A DNA stretch of 64,000 nt, from contig JAGAXM010000033.1 of the NCBI GenBank assembly GCA_017940895.1, forward strand, positions 1 through 64,000, in the 5' to 3' direction. The position numbers and the translations under genes are program-made. Below, in pieces: positions 16,844 through 25,099 of this stretch; within the stretch, counting starts at the first letter, position 1, and each line of letters starts with the position of its first letter. The DNA comes from Clostridiales bacterium (GTDB lineage: Bacteria; Bacillota; Clostridia; Saccharofermentanales; Saccharofermentanaceae). A model generated the notes under the pieces. That model made no database searches. It was not told where the DNA came from and saw only the letters and a program-made list of their open reading frames with translations.

Positions 16844-18052
16844 ATGCCTAATTTCAGATATCAGGTTCTGGACGATGCGGGCAAATCGACTTCCGGTGTA
16901 CTGGATGCAGCAACAATCTCTGATGCATCCAGAAAACTTAAGGCCGACGGCAAGTATATCGTCTCACTCGAACTTGATAAGGGACAAGGTCTTGCCAATA
17001 TGGAAATCGGCAGTAAGAGACTTAATACGAGAGAGCTCGTTATGATTACGAGACAGCTCGCATCTCTCTTGTCAGCCGGTATTACAGTTGTAAGATCTTT
17101 GGACATGCTCTATCAGCAGTGCGAGACCAAGAGGTCTAAGCGTTGCATTGGTGAGGTTTATGAGCAGATCCAGTCAGGTAAATCTTTGTCGGAGGCTTTT
17201 AGGGAACAGAAGGAGGTAATTCCGACTATCATGATTTCAATGATTTCTGCCGGTGAAGAATCCGGTCGACTCGATGAGATCATGGAGCGACTTGCTGTTC
17301 ACTTTGCAAAGGAAGCTAAACTTAAGAATAAGATCTCCTCAGCTATGGTTTATCCTAAGATCCTGCTCTTTGTTACCTTGGCAATCGTTATCGGTCTTAT
17401 GACCTTCCTTGTACCGGGTATCGCAGAGACGATCATTGACCTCGGTGGAGAACTTCCGGGACTTACTAAGTTCATCATGGCCGTTTCAGATTCCATGGTT
17501 CACTTCTGGTGGGTTTATCTTCTTGTTATCGGCGGCGGCTGGTTCGCATTTACGACATGGAAGAGATCCGAGAAGGGTCATGCACGTTGGGATACTTGGA
17601 TGCTTAAGATCCCGATCGTCGGTAAGGCTACTAAGATGAATGCCGCTGCAAGATTTACAAGAACGGTATCCACGCTTCTTAAGTCCGGTATCTCAGTTCT
17701 TACTGCAGTTGAGATCACAGGTGCTTCTCTTGATAATGTTATTCTCGAGAAGAAGTTGGCTGATGCCAGAGTCGAGATACGTAAGGGTACATCACTCTCA
17801 AAGTCAATCAAGAACATTACAGAGTTCCCCCCTATGATCTATGCCATGACGGCTATCGGTGAAGAGTCAGGTACTCTTGATACGATTCTTGAGAAGGCAG
17901 CGGACTTCTTTGAAGATGAGGCAGATGCTGCTACAGCTAAGATGACAGCTGCTCTCGAGCCGTGCATGCTCATCGTCATGGCCATCTTGGTCGGTGGTGT
18001 AGTAGGCGGTATCGCAATGCCTATCTTTACAATGGCACAGTACATAGGATGA
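16844..18052 (+). CDS. pilC: Type IV pilus inner-membrane platform protein PilC (GspF family)
   Basis: 402 residues with the full duplicated GspF architecture: an N-terminal cytoplasmic segment (FRYQVLDDAGKSTSGVLDA), two T2SSF helical domains (about 65-190 and 270-390), each with the GxxLSxAF/SL-like and SAGEESGRLDEIMERL / IGEESGTLDTILEKAA repeats, and three TM helices (about 165-190, 215-235 and 370-395). PilC anchors the ATPases and transfers their motion to pilin subunits. GGAGGAATAATAT precedes the start. It lies between pilT and pilM in the operon. Confidence 0.95.
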   Translation: MPNFRYQVLDDAGKSTSGVLDAATISDASRKLKADGKYIVSLELDKGQGLANMEIGSKRLNTRELVMITRQLASLLSAGITVVRSLDMLYQQCETKRSKRCIGEVYEQIQSGKSLSEAFREQKEVIPTIMISMISAGEESGRLDEIMERLAVHFAKEAKLKNKISSAMVYPKILLFVTLAIVIGLMTFLVPGIAETIIDLGGELPGLTKFIMAVSDSMVHFWWVYLLVIGGGWFAFTTWKRSEKGHARWDTWMLKIPIVGKATKMNAAARFTRTVSTLLKSGISVLTAVEITGASLDNVILEKKLADARVEIRKGTSLSKSIKNITEFPPMIYAMTAIGEESGTLDTILEKAADFFEDEADAATAKMTAALEPCMLIVMAILVGGVVGGIAMPIFTMAQYIG

Positions 18053-18065
18053 AAGGAGAATAAAT

Positions 18066-19178
18066 ATGGCATTTTCAACAGGAAAAGGATCTCAGTACAT
18101 GGTTCTGGATATGTCCAGCTCCAACCTCAAGCTTGCTGTAGGTTCTTATAATAGTAAGATAGGAGTTGTCAGCATCGAGAAGGTAGGTGTTGTACCTCTC
18201 GAGATGGACTCCGTAAACGACGGTCAGATCGCTGACTCATTCGGTATCAACATGGCTCTCAAGCATGCATGGGCAAAGCTTGGAATCAGCACAAAGAACG
18301 TAATCATCACAACAGACGGAAGCTTCATGCACACACGTGACCTCGAGATCCCTCAGGTTGCATCCGGTCAGATCAGCGACATGGTTAAGTATGAGCTCAT
18401 GGGTCAGTCCAATTCAAAGGATATGTCTGTTGACTACATCGTATACGGTGATGCAGTTGACCCCGACACAAATGCTAAGAAGCTCAAGGTCAGAGCTACT
18501 GCTGCTCCTACTGAGACAGTTACAGCTTTCAGAGACTTCCTTAAGGATATGGAGAAGACACCTGTAGCTCTTGATACAAACCAGAATGCAGTACGTAAGC
18601 TTTTCGAAGGCGGAATCATCAACGGTAACGTAAACGTTGCCCAGACAACGCTTCTTCTTATCGAGCTCAATGCTGCTACTACTACAGTAACTATCCTTGA
18701 GAAGGGATTCCCCATCCTCACAAGAAGACTTCAGTTCGGTCACAACAGCATCCGTCAGGTTGCAGAGTCCATGAAGAAGCTTCAAGGTGGAGATAATCAG
18801 TCTTCTCTTGCAAGAAGACTTAACATCACAAAGAGCGATTCCGATCTCTCAGTCGATCCTTCCGATATCGATCTGTGGCACGAGTCACTTGCAGATGCAC
18901 CTGCTCTTCAGAGCGCAGCAAATGCATACTTCAAGAGCCTTACTGATGCAGTTTCACGTACTGCTCAGTTCGCTATCTCCAAGTTCCACATCGACAGCAT
19001 CAGCACATGTTTTCTCTATGGTTCAGGTGCCGGCTACAAGAAGATCGACAAGGAGCTTTCAAGTCAGTTGTCAACTCAGGTTGAAACGCTCAATACGCTT
19101 AGCACTGTAAACGGTCCTAAAGATTTTATGCTTCCTCAGTTTGTTAACTGCTGCGGCGCATTGATCAGGAATGACTGA
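18066..19178 (+). CDS. pilM: Type IV pilus actin-like assembly protein PilM
   Basis: 370 residues, soluble, with the actin/FtsA-type fold expected of PilM: phosphate-binding strand VLDMSSSNLKLAVG at residues 13-27, then the conserved IITTDGSFMHTRDLEIP segment near 80 and a C-terminal ATP-binding loop FLYGSGAGYKKID near 320. PilM forms the cytoplasmic ring of the alignment complex with PilN and PilO, whose genes follow directly. AAAGGAG lies upstream of the ATG, 13 nt after pilC. Confidence 0.85.
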   Translation: MAFSTGKGSQYMVLDMSSSNLKLAVGSYNSKIGVVSIEKVGVVPLEMDSVNDGQIADSFGINMALKHAWAKLGISTKNVIITTDGSFMHTRDLEIPQVASGQISDMVKYELMGQSNSKDMSVDYIVYGDAVDPDTNAKKLKVRATAAPTETVTAFRDFLKDMEKTPVALDTNQNAVRKLFEGGIINGNVNVAQTTLLLIELNAATTTVTILEKGFPILTRRLQFGHNSIRQVAESMKKLQGGDNQSSLARRLNITKSDSDLSVDPSDIDLWHESLADAPALQSAANAYFKSLTDAVSRTAQFAISKFHIDSISTCFLYGSGAGYKKIDKELSSQLSTQVETLNTLSTVNGPKDFMLPQFVNCCGALIRND

Positions 19179-19196
19179 TAAGGAGGAGATTGGAAT

Positions 19197-20120
19197 ATGA
19201 CTTTGTTTGGATCAAAGAAAGGTTACTCAAAGAGTGATATTAACTTCTTTGAGGAATTTACCGCCTCAGCCCGTAAGCAGACACAGGTTCTCGCGGTAGT
19301 TGTTTTTGTAGGTATCATTGCCATCGGCTTGTGCCTTGCAGTTTTGGCTTATTATATCTTCCGTAACTTAAGCGTTCAGAAGGATATCGATGATCTCAAT
19401 GCTACACTCGCAAGTGATGAGTATGCAGGACTTGAGCTCAGATCTCAGTCATTGCAGCAGGAAATCAATGATAAGAATCAGTACTTCTATACTCTTACTG
19501 AGATGAGAAGAATCGTTGATGAGACAGCTGCTGCACCTGTTGATATAGCTGAACTGATCGGTGATAATATTCCCAGCGATGCATACGTTGATTCATACAC
19601 GCTTACAGGAACATCTCTTACACTTCAGGGAGTAACATTCAGTTACTATGATGCTGCTAATATCGCTTACATGCTCAATGAGTCAGATGTGTTTGCTAAC
19701 TATGTTGCTCCTAATCTTGAAAGAGATGATACTATGAACGGTGCTGAAGGCGTTGAAGAGAATCCGATTGACATTTATTACGACTTTACTATATCCGGTA
19801 ATATAGTTTCTGATTCTGTCATATCTGTTGTTCACTATGCTAATACAGAAAGTGGTGTTATTGCGTTGAGCGGTGTTTCATCACAGACGGTTGAGGCAGG
19901 TGCTGAGTATGAGATTCAGGGAATCAACACATACACTGTTAATGGTGTAAACTACAGCCTTGCATCGGTAGTTATAAATGAAACAGCTCTTACTCCGGCT
20001 GAGTTCGCATCTGTATCAGCAGCCGATAAGGTCAGTGGAATAGCCAACGGTAACGTGGAGATTGTTCTTTACTATAACGTAGTAACAGTAGCGGAAGCAG
20101 AAGAAGGGAGTGCTGAATAA
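19197..20120 (+). CDS. pilN: PilN-like type IV pilus alignment protein
   Basis: 307 residues: a short cytoplasmic N-terminus with NFFEEFTASARKQ (the position of the PilM-binding motif), one TM helix at about 37-62, a coiled coil (about 63-105) and an exported alpha/beta domain with PVDIAELIGDNIPSDAYVDSYTLTGTSLTLQG, which matches the PilN fold. It is longer than typical PilN (about 200 residues), with an additional C-terminal Val/Ser-rich beta domain. AAGGAGGAG precedes the ATG. Its stop shares one base with the pilO start. Assigned by topology and position more than by sequence identity. Confidence 0.75.
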   Translation: MTLFGSKKGYSKSDINFFEEFTASARKQTQVLAVVVFVGIIAIGLCLAVLAYYIFRNLSVQKDIDDLNATLASDEYAGLELRSQSLQQEINDKNQYFYTLTEMRRIVDETAAAPVDIAELIGDNIPSDAYVDSYTLTGTSLTLQGVTFSYYDAANIAYMLNESDVFANYVAPNLERDDTMNGAEGVEENPIDIYYDFTISGNIVSDSVISVVHYANTESGVIALSGVSSQTVEAGAEYEIQGINTYTVNGVNYSLASVVINETALTPAEFASVSAADKVSGIANGNVEIVLYYNVVTVAEAEEGSAE

Positions 20121-21112
20121 TGGGTAATATTGGTCAGCGTGAGAAATACTACCTGATGCTTTTAGGCATTGTTGTGGTAGTTGTATTGGTTTATTTCTTT
20201 GGTATCAGAAATCTCGGTGCTAAGCACGAAGATCTTGTTGCCGAGCGTACAAGACTTGAAGAGCAGCTCGCATACTACGAAGCTTTGAAGACTCAGAATG
20301 CCGAGACTCAGGCCCAAATCGATCAGATCAGAGAGCAGATCGCTGATGAGGAAGCAAGATTCCTTCCTTTTATCTGCTCAGAGGCTATTGAGCAGTATGT
20401 TCTCAAGACATTTGAGGATGCGGGTTGTCCGTATCTTGTCTCTGTTACTGCAACGGATGTAGCTCCTGCCACAGTTACTCTTCCTAACGGCAGCAGTGCG
20501 ACAGATACACTTCTCGATAAGAGAATTTCAGTACAGTACTGTACTACAGACGGATATAACATCCCTGAATACAATAGAAGTGCAACTGTTATTTCTAATG
20601 GCGTTATCGATGAAGCGGCATTTAACGCATATCTCGATGAGATGTACTGGCATGGTGCTGATTCCAGAGTAGGATACACAGAGTTCCTTTCTGCTCTTGC
20701 GACTCTTGAAGAGGCTAATCCGGATTGCATTAAGATAAACTCGATCAGTATCTCTTCAGAAGCTGGTTATATTCTTCTTAATGCCGAGATAGATTTCTTT
20801 TCTGCAACTTTCTATGACAGAGTATCCGAGCCTGATACTGATGCACCTTATATCACATGGGCAGGTGCAACGAACATCAATACAACCGGAGGTTTCATCG
20901 GTTATCCGTTCATCGTTGAGGATCCTAACAGTGAGTGGTTCATGATCATGATGACAGATTCTGACGCAGTTGAAGGTCAGAGACCGTTTGCAACGTATTA
21001 CTCCAATGCTATCTTTACAGATGAAGTTAACTCAGTAGGACTTGCTTCAGTTCTTGATCTTGACGGTGTAGGCGGCGGAGACATCCCGGCTGATGAAGTG
21101 CCTGCGGATTAA
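20120..21112 (+). CDS. pilO: PilO-like type IV pilus alignment protein
   Basis: 330 residues with PilO topology: short N-terminus, TM helix at about 10-29 (YYLMLLGIVVVVVLVYFFGI), a long heptad-patterned coiled coil (about 33-80, LVAERTRLEEQLAYYEALK and onward) and an exported domain. It overlaps the preceding pilN by one base. PilN and PilO normally form heterodimers linking PilM and PilC to the pilin. The C-terminal 80 residues are acidic and look like an extension. Last gene of the pilB operon before the pilin promoter. Confidence 0.75.
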   Translation: MGNIGQREKYYLMLLGIVVVVVLVYFFGIRNLGAKHEDLVAERTRLEEQLAYYEALKTQNAETQAQIDQIREQIADEEARFLPFICSEAIEQYVLKTFEDAGCPYLVSVTATDVAPATVTLPNGSSATDTLLDKRISVQYCTTDGYNIPEYNRSATVISNGVIDEAAFNAYLDEMYWHGADSRVGYTEFLSALATLEEANPDCIKINSISISSEAGYILLNAEIDFFSATFYDRVSEPDTDAPYITWAGATNINTTGGFIGYPFIVEDPNSEWFMIMMTDSDAVEGQRPFATYYSNAIFTDEVNSVGLASVLDLDGVGGGDIPADEVPAD

Positions 21113-21133
21113 TTTGAACGGCTCTTCACAATT

Positions 21134-21195
21134 GTGGAAAAAATGTGAAAAAAACGTGAAAAAGGTATTGCAATTCAAAAATGAAGTGCTATACT
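21134..21195 (+). promoter_or_regulatory. Major-pilin promoter with phased upstream repeats
   Basis: Three GTGRAAAA-type repeats begin at 21134, 21145 and 21156 (exactly 11-nt period), followed by -35 TTGCAA (21168-21173), a 16-nt spacer and TATACT (21190-21195) preceded by TGC (extended -10). Phased A-tracts directly upstream of a -35 can act as an UP element or bend DNA. The last repeat, its spacing and the -35 recur at the second pilin gene. Confidence 0.65.
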
Positions 21196-21233
21196 AAAGA
21201 TACAAACTTAATACTTACAGGAGGTAAGCACAA

Positions 21234-21437
21234 ATGAAGAAGATTCAGAAGACTAAGAAGGGTTTTACACTTATTGAGATGGTACTCGTTATCGCTATCA
21301 TCGTTATCCTTGCTGCAGTTCTCGTAATGAGCATCGGTACTTACATCAACAGAGCTAAGAACGCTGCTTCTTCCGTTGCTGCACACAACTCTTCTATTTC
21401 TGGTGTTGTTGCAGAAATCGACAACGCTATGGCCTAA
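21234..21437 (+). CDS. Very short type IV prepilin, likely major pilin
   Basis: 67 residues. It has a class III leader MKKIQKTKKG with cleavage before Phe and Glu at +5 (FTLIEMVLVIAIIVILAAVL), giving a mature protein of only 57 residues: essentially the N-terminal alpha helix with almost no globular head. Aromatic residues are scarce (Phe1 and one Tyr), unlike conductive short pilins. A strong extended -10 promoter, AGGAGGTAAGCAC ribosome site and a private downstream terminator suggest high, separate expression, as expected for the major subunit. Similar truncated pilins occur with a separate head protein in other bacteria; no obvious head partner is adjacent. Confidence 0.8.
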   Translation: MKKIQKTKKGFTLIEMVLVIAIIVILAAVLVMSIGTYINRAKNAASSVAAHNSSISGVVAEIDNAMA

Positions 21438-21461
21438 TCTAGTCATTAGATTGAGTGCTGA

Positions 21462-21488
21462 GAGGGACAGGAAACTGTCCCTCTTTTT
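21462..21488 (+). terminator. Intrinsic terminator after the short pilin gene
   Basis: GAGGGACAG / CTGTCCCTC stem with GAAA loop and TTTTTG. It isolates the short pilin transcript from the downstream prepilins. Confidence 0.9.
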
Positions 21489-21520
21489 GTTAAAAATCTT
21501 TGTATAAACATTAATAGAAT

Positions 21521-21560
21521 GTGAAAATTGCATTGCAAATATATATATACCTTGTATAAT
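21521..21560 (+). promoter_or_regulatory. Promoter of the second prepilin operon
   Basis: GTGAAAATTGCATTGCAA (21521-21538) contains -35 TTGCAA; a 16-nt spacer leads to TATAAT (21555-21560). The GTGAAAA motif lies 12 nt before the -35, identical in spacing to the major-pilin promoter. Confidence 0.65.
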
Positions 21561-21617
21561 ATATATGTATTATTTCGAACAGAAGTGTATGCATTTATTG
21601 AAAACCTTGAGGTTATT

Positions 21618-21884
21618 ATGAAGAGAATTTGTAAATCTAAGATTGGTTTTTCTTTATTGGAAATAATAATTGTTGTTGCTATCATTGCGATTCTTGCAGG
21701 AGTAATGGTGATGAGTATAGGAACCTATATAAACAATGCCAAGGCAAAGTCTGATGTTGCAGAACAGAGTAGAAGATCTGCTGTTACAAATATTCTTTCA
21801 AGTGAAGCCAGGATGAATGAGTTAGGGTTCGGAAATTCAACCAATGCAAGGTATGTGACACAGAGTATGTCAACATCCGTTTGA
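21618..21884 (+). CDS. Short type IV prepilin, paralogue of the upstream pilin
   Basis: 88 residues from the ATG at 21618 (GAGG about 6 nt upstream); the open frame continues back to 21528 through promoter sequence and is not used. Leader MKRICKSKIG, then FSLLEIIIVVAIIAILAG with Glu at +5, giving a mature protein of about 78 residues. It shares the VMSIGTYIN-AK block with the 67-residue pilin, so they are tandem duplicates, but has a longer hydrophilic tail ending in a Ser/Thr-rich stretch. It could be an alternative or minor subunit. Confidence 0.75.
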   Translation: MKRICKSKIGFSLLEIIIVVAIIAILAGVMVMSIGTYINNAKAKSDVAEQSRRSAVTNILSSEARMNELGFGNSTNARYVTQSMSTSV

Positions 21885-21910
21885 TATAAGCAGTGTGATA
21901 GGAGTCAGTT

Positions 21911-22621
21911 ATGAAGAAGATTATTGTTAAGTCAAAGTCTGGTTTCACTTTGTTGGAAGTTGTTTTGGCGGTTGTGATTCTTGTTGTTGCTTCTACTATG
22001 ATCATGAAAGGCTTCGTTGCTGTTATGATCATGGGTCGTAATAGCCGTAATTATACGAAGTCCGGTGAGCAAAATTACAGGAGAGCCATGAATGAAACAA
22101 TAATTCGTCATGCTACAGCTCCTGTTCAGTATGATAATGTAGTAGTTCCTCTGACAGGTGGTGTACAGAGTACTCTGACGGCGTCTTTTGAATCCGGACA
22201 TACTCCTTCAAATGTTACTGCCGATCAGATGAATTTGACTGTCGATCTTTCAATGTATACCAATACTGAGGTTAACGTCACAGATTCATCGGATAATGCA
22301 TATGTAATAGGCGGCGATACTATTGATGCAAGTACCGTGGCTGACAATAGGTATGCTTTCTTCTATGATTATGGCGATTATATTGGTGCAGCCAATTATG
22401 CAGCAACTCATGATGGTAAGCATAATATCCATTGGGGATACACCACAATAACGACTGCCGTTTATAATAGTTTGACGACCACACAGCAAGCAAATTGTGT
22501 TGCACAGTCTGGCGGTGGTTATCGCTATTATGGTTTCTACTGCTTCAATAGTAGTCATGTAAGTGATACAGGTGCACCTGACCCTTGCAGGTACACTCCG
22601 TTTACGCCTGCTGGTGCTTAA
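21911..22621 (+). CDS. Minor prepilin, PilV/PulG-like
   Basis: 236 residues. A standard prepilin signal, MKKIIVKSKSG followed by FTLLEVVLAVVILVVASTMI with Glu at +5. The exported domain (about 200 residues) is rich in Thr, Asn, Tyr and Gly and contains two Cys near the C-terminus that could form a disulfide, as in many minor pilins. It follows the short prepilin by 26 nt with GGAGTCAGTT upstream of the start. Minor pilins prime assembly at the pilus tip. Subtype is not determinable. Confidence 0.75.
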   Translation: MKKIIVKSKSGFTLLEVVLAVVILVVASTMIMKGFVAVMIMGRNSRNYTKSGEQNYRRAMNETIIRHATAPVQYDNVVVPLTGGVQSTLTASFESGHTPSNVTADQMNLTVDLSMYTNTEVNVTDSSDNAYVIGGDTIDASTVADNRYAFFYDYGDYIGAANYAATHDGKHNIHWGYTTITTAVYNSLTTTQQANCVAQSGGGYRYYGFYCFNSSHVSDTGAPDPCRYTPFTPAGA

Positions 22622-22643
22622 TTGTTAGAGGGAGGAGTTATAA

Positions 22644-23411
22644 GTGAGAAGATCAAGTAAAAAAGGTTTCACACTGATTGAAATGTTGCTTGCAATAGCA
22701 ATCACGATGATCATCAGCGGTCTGTTTGTTTCCCTGATTGTCGCAATCAGATCTTCATATTATAGAACCTATAATGATGTTGATTGTGCTGATATTGCTG
22801 CCATGTATGCAGAAGCATTGGAGAATGCTGTTCTGAGCGATATTCAGAACGGAGTAACTACTGATAAAATCTACATTAATGATTCAGGAATTCTCACAAA
22901 TGATGCTGGAACAATCAGGTTTGATTCTATTGAGAATTTCAACCGGACTGATGGCGGTGCATCCGGTCGTAAATGGGATATTCGAATGGTTTGTCTGTTC
23001 AATAGTACTACCGGTGAGTTCAGATATAAATTCTTCTTTATTGATAAGTACGTTAATGAGAATTATCTGCATTATGTTTATGAAGGAAGTTTTTGGATTC
23101 CGAGTTATGCGCCTTTCCGCCCGCAGACAGTAGGTATGGGTGATGAAGTTCCTAATGGTGGTTTGAACACTTGGGATTATAACTATACGCATCCTGCATA
23201 CAATTTCACAATCGATGTTCAAAATCCCGGTGTTGATGATGGTTCCGGTTCGCTGACATCTGCTGGTTTGGATCCTACCCAGTACCATGTCAGATATTAT
23301 TCAGACGGCATGGGAGAGTTAAGAACAGATACTTCTGCTACTGATTTGGTTAGTGTACCGTTGGCATCGTCGATTATAAAAATAGACCCCGTTTCTTCGA
23401 CTCCTACATGA
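22644..23411 (+). CDS. Minor prepilin, PilW/GspJ-like
   Basis: 255 residues, GTG start at 22644 preceded by GGGAGGAG. Leader MRRSSKKG, then FTLIEMLLAIAITMIISGLFVSLIVAI with Glu at +5. The exported domain holds aromatic-rich beta segments (YVYEGSFWIPSYAPFRP), consistent with PilW/GspJ-type subunits. It is the last gene of the pilus locus, ending at the terminator at 23431. No prepilin peptidase is present in the window, so processing must rely on a gene elsewhere. Confidence 0.75.
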   Translation: MRRSSKKGFTLIEMLLAIAITMIISGLFVSLIVAIRSSYYRTYNDVDCADIAAMYAEALENAVLSDIQNGVTTDKIYINDSGILTNDAGTIRFDSIENFNRTDGGASGRKWDIRMVCLFNSTTGEFRYKFFFIDKYVNENYLHYVYEGSFWIPSYAPFRPQTVGMGDEVPNGGLNTWDYNYTHPAYNFTIDVQNPGVDDGSGSLTSAGLDPTQYHVRYYSDGMGELRTDTSATDLVSVPLASSIIKIDPVSSTPT

Positions 23412-23430
23412 TTGATATTTAAATGTGATA

Positions 23431-23462
23431 AAAAAGGTCCGATGGAAATCGGACCTTTTTTC
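23431..23462 (+). terminator. Intrinsic terminator of the prepilin operon
   Basis: AAAAAGGTCCGAT / ATCGGACCTTTTT stem with GGAA loop and T run, between the last prepilin and the pantothenate kinase gene. Confidence 0.9.
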
Positions 23463-23495
23463 TTGTAAAATTTTAAGGCTAGCGAGGTACTTAAA

Positions 23496-24320
23496 ATGCG
23501 TATTAATGTCGGTCTGGATGTAGGCGGAAGTACGACTAAGATAGTCGGAATGGATAATGAGAATATTATCTATAAGTCCATAACAAGCGCGGGTGATCCT
23601 GTAACTTCCGCATACGGAGCTCTCGGTAAGCTTATAAATGACTTTAATATCCCTGTTACTGATATTGCCAGGATCAATATTACGGGAGTAGGTTCGGGAT
23701 TCTCCGTTCAGCCGATGCTCGGAATTGATACGCTGGTAATAGAGGAGTTCATATCAACAGGCTTGGGCGGTCTTTACCTTGCGAAGCTTGATCGTGCTGT
23801 CGTTGTAAGTATGGGAACAGGTACGGCTTACCTTAAGGCCGAGTATCCGAACGTTAAGCATATTATCGGTTCCGGTGTAGGCGGCGGTACTCTTGTCGGT
23901 CTTTCAAATTCTCTTGTAGGTATAGACGATCCCGAGAAGCTCTCACTGCTTGCAGTTAACGGTGACATCGGTAAGGTCGATCTTACGATCGGAGATATAT
24001 CTCAGGCGGAGATACCGGGACTCGGCAAGCATATAACGGCTTCGAACTTCGGTAAGGCTGCTGATGATCTTACGGGTGAGGACAAGCTGTGCGGTGTGTT
24101 CAATCTTGTTTACCAGTCGATCGGTACCATGGCAGTATTGGCCGCTCGTACCGTCGGCATTAAGGACGTCGTATTCACAGGCCAATTGACGACATTCTCC
24201 CAGTGCGACAAGACATTCGAGATGTTCCGTGAGCTTTATGAGGCGAATTTTATTATCCCCGAGGATGCGGAGTTCGCGACAGCAATCGGCGCGTGTCTCG
24301 CAGGAGGAAAGCACCTTTGA
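23496..24320 (+). CDS. coaW: Type II pantothenate kinase
   Basis: 274 residues, matching type II (eukaryote-like) pantothenate kinase, which phosphorylates pantothenate in the first step of coenzyme A synthesis and is often not feedback-inhibited by CoA in bacteria. Actin-fold nucleotide motifs: NVGLDVGGSTTKIVG at residue 3, VSMGTGTAYLK near 108 and IIGSGVGGGTLVGLS near 125; the catalytic Glu is probably in VIEEFISTG near 82. GAGGTAC precedes the ATG. First of four overlapping genes; its stop TGA overlaps the next gene's TTG start. Confidence 0.85.
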   Translation: MRINVGLDVGGSTTKIVGMDNENIIYKSITSAGDPVTSAYGALGKLINDFNIPVTDIARINITGVGSGFSVQPMLGIDTLVIEEFISTGLGGLYLAKLDRAVVVSMGTGTAYLKAEYPNVKHIIGSGVGGGTLVGLSNSLVGIDDPEKLSLLAVNGDIGKVDLTIGDISQAEIPGLGKHITASNFGKAADDLTGEDKLCGVFNLVYQSIGTMAVLAARTVGIKDVVFTGQLTTFSQCDKTFEMFRELYEANFIIPEDAEFATAIGACLAGGKHL

Positions 24321-25099
24321 CGGCAGGAGCACAGAAGAAAGACAGAGCTTTCGAGCTCGACGCCCTGCGCGGTGTAGCGATAGTAATGATGATGTTCATG
24401 CATTTCTCGTATGACATCAGATATGAGTTCGGCTTTGATACATTCGAATACTTAAGAAGTGCGTGGTTCTGGACGTTCGTTCATCCGATCATAATCGTGC
24501 TTTTCGTAGGTCTGTCAGGCATCTGCTGCACGTTCTCGAGAAACAATTTCAAAAGAGGCGGCAAGCTTCTTGCGGTAGCACTTGCATTTACGGTTGTCAC
24601 TGGTTTTATTACATACAAGATGGGTATCAACTGCCTTATCTTATTTAACGTGCTTCACATGCTCTCGGTATCAACGCTTGTTTATGCTCTCGTGTCGCTG
24701 ATCGAGAAGAAGACAAAGATAAAGGCGAATCAGCTGACGTTCATTCTTATCCTCTTCGGCGTATGGATCACGATGACCAACAATAATCTCGATATGTATG
24801 CATACGAGTCTGAAAGCATGCTTCTGTATCCGCTCGGAATTCAAGTTAAGGGCGCACCTGACGTCGCAGACTATATGCCGCTCATCCCGTGGATGGGTGT
24901 GTTCCTGATCTGCGCGGGAGCAGGCAGGGTGCTGTACAAGGATAAGAAGACACTTTTCCCCGGTGCAGGCAAGACAGTAAGATCCATAACGAGACCTCTC
25001 GAGTTCATGGGAAGACATTCGCTCATCATCTATCTTGTGCATCAGCCGATCATTTACGGCATTCTGTTTGTGATATTCGAGATCACAGGAAGGACCTGA
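24317..25099 (+). CDS. DUF1624/HGSNAT-type membrane acyltransferase
   Basis: About 260 residues. The start is placed at TTG 24317 because AGGAGG at 24302 is 9 nt upstream; a GTG at 24293 would sit before this site. The TTG overlaps the upstream stop. It shows the family N-terminus RAFELDALRGVAIVMMMFMHFSYD (first TM with catalytic-region His) followed by six or seven further hydrophobic helices, including HPIIIVLFVGLSGICCTFSR and SLIIYLVHQPIIYG. These proteins move acyl groups across the membrane to sugars or polymers. Substrate unknown; gene context (CoA synthesis upstream) is suggestive only. Confidence 0.75.
   Translation: MTAGAQKKDRAFELDALRGVAIVMMMFMHFSYDIRYEFGFDTFEYLRSAWFWTFVHPIIIVLFVGLSGICCTFSRNNFKRGGKLLAVALAFTVVTGFITYKMGINCLILFNVLHMLSVSTLVYALVSLIEKKTKIKANQLTFILILFGVWITMTNNNLDMYAYESESMLLYPLGIQVKGAPDVADYMPLIPWMGVFLICAGAGRVLYKDKKTLFPGAGKTVRSITRPLEFMGRHSLIIYLVHQPIIYGILFVIFEITGRT

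Noticed and set aside
23496-24320. Calling the kinase an N-acetylglucosamine kinase or BadF-type ATPase
   Set aside because: The SMGTGTA and GSGVGGGT motifs and the length fit type II pantothenate kinase better.
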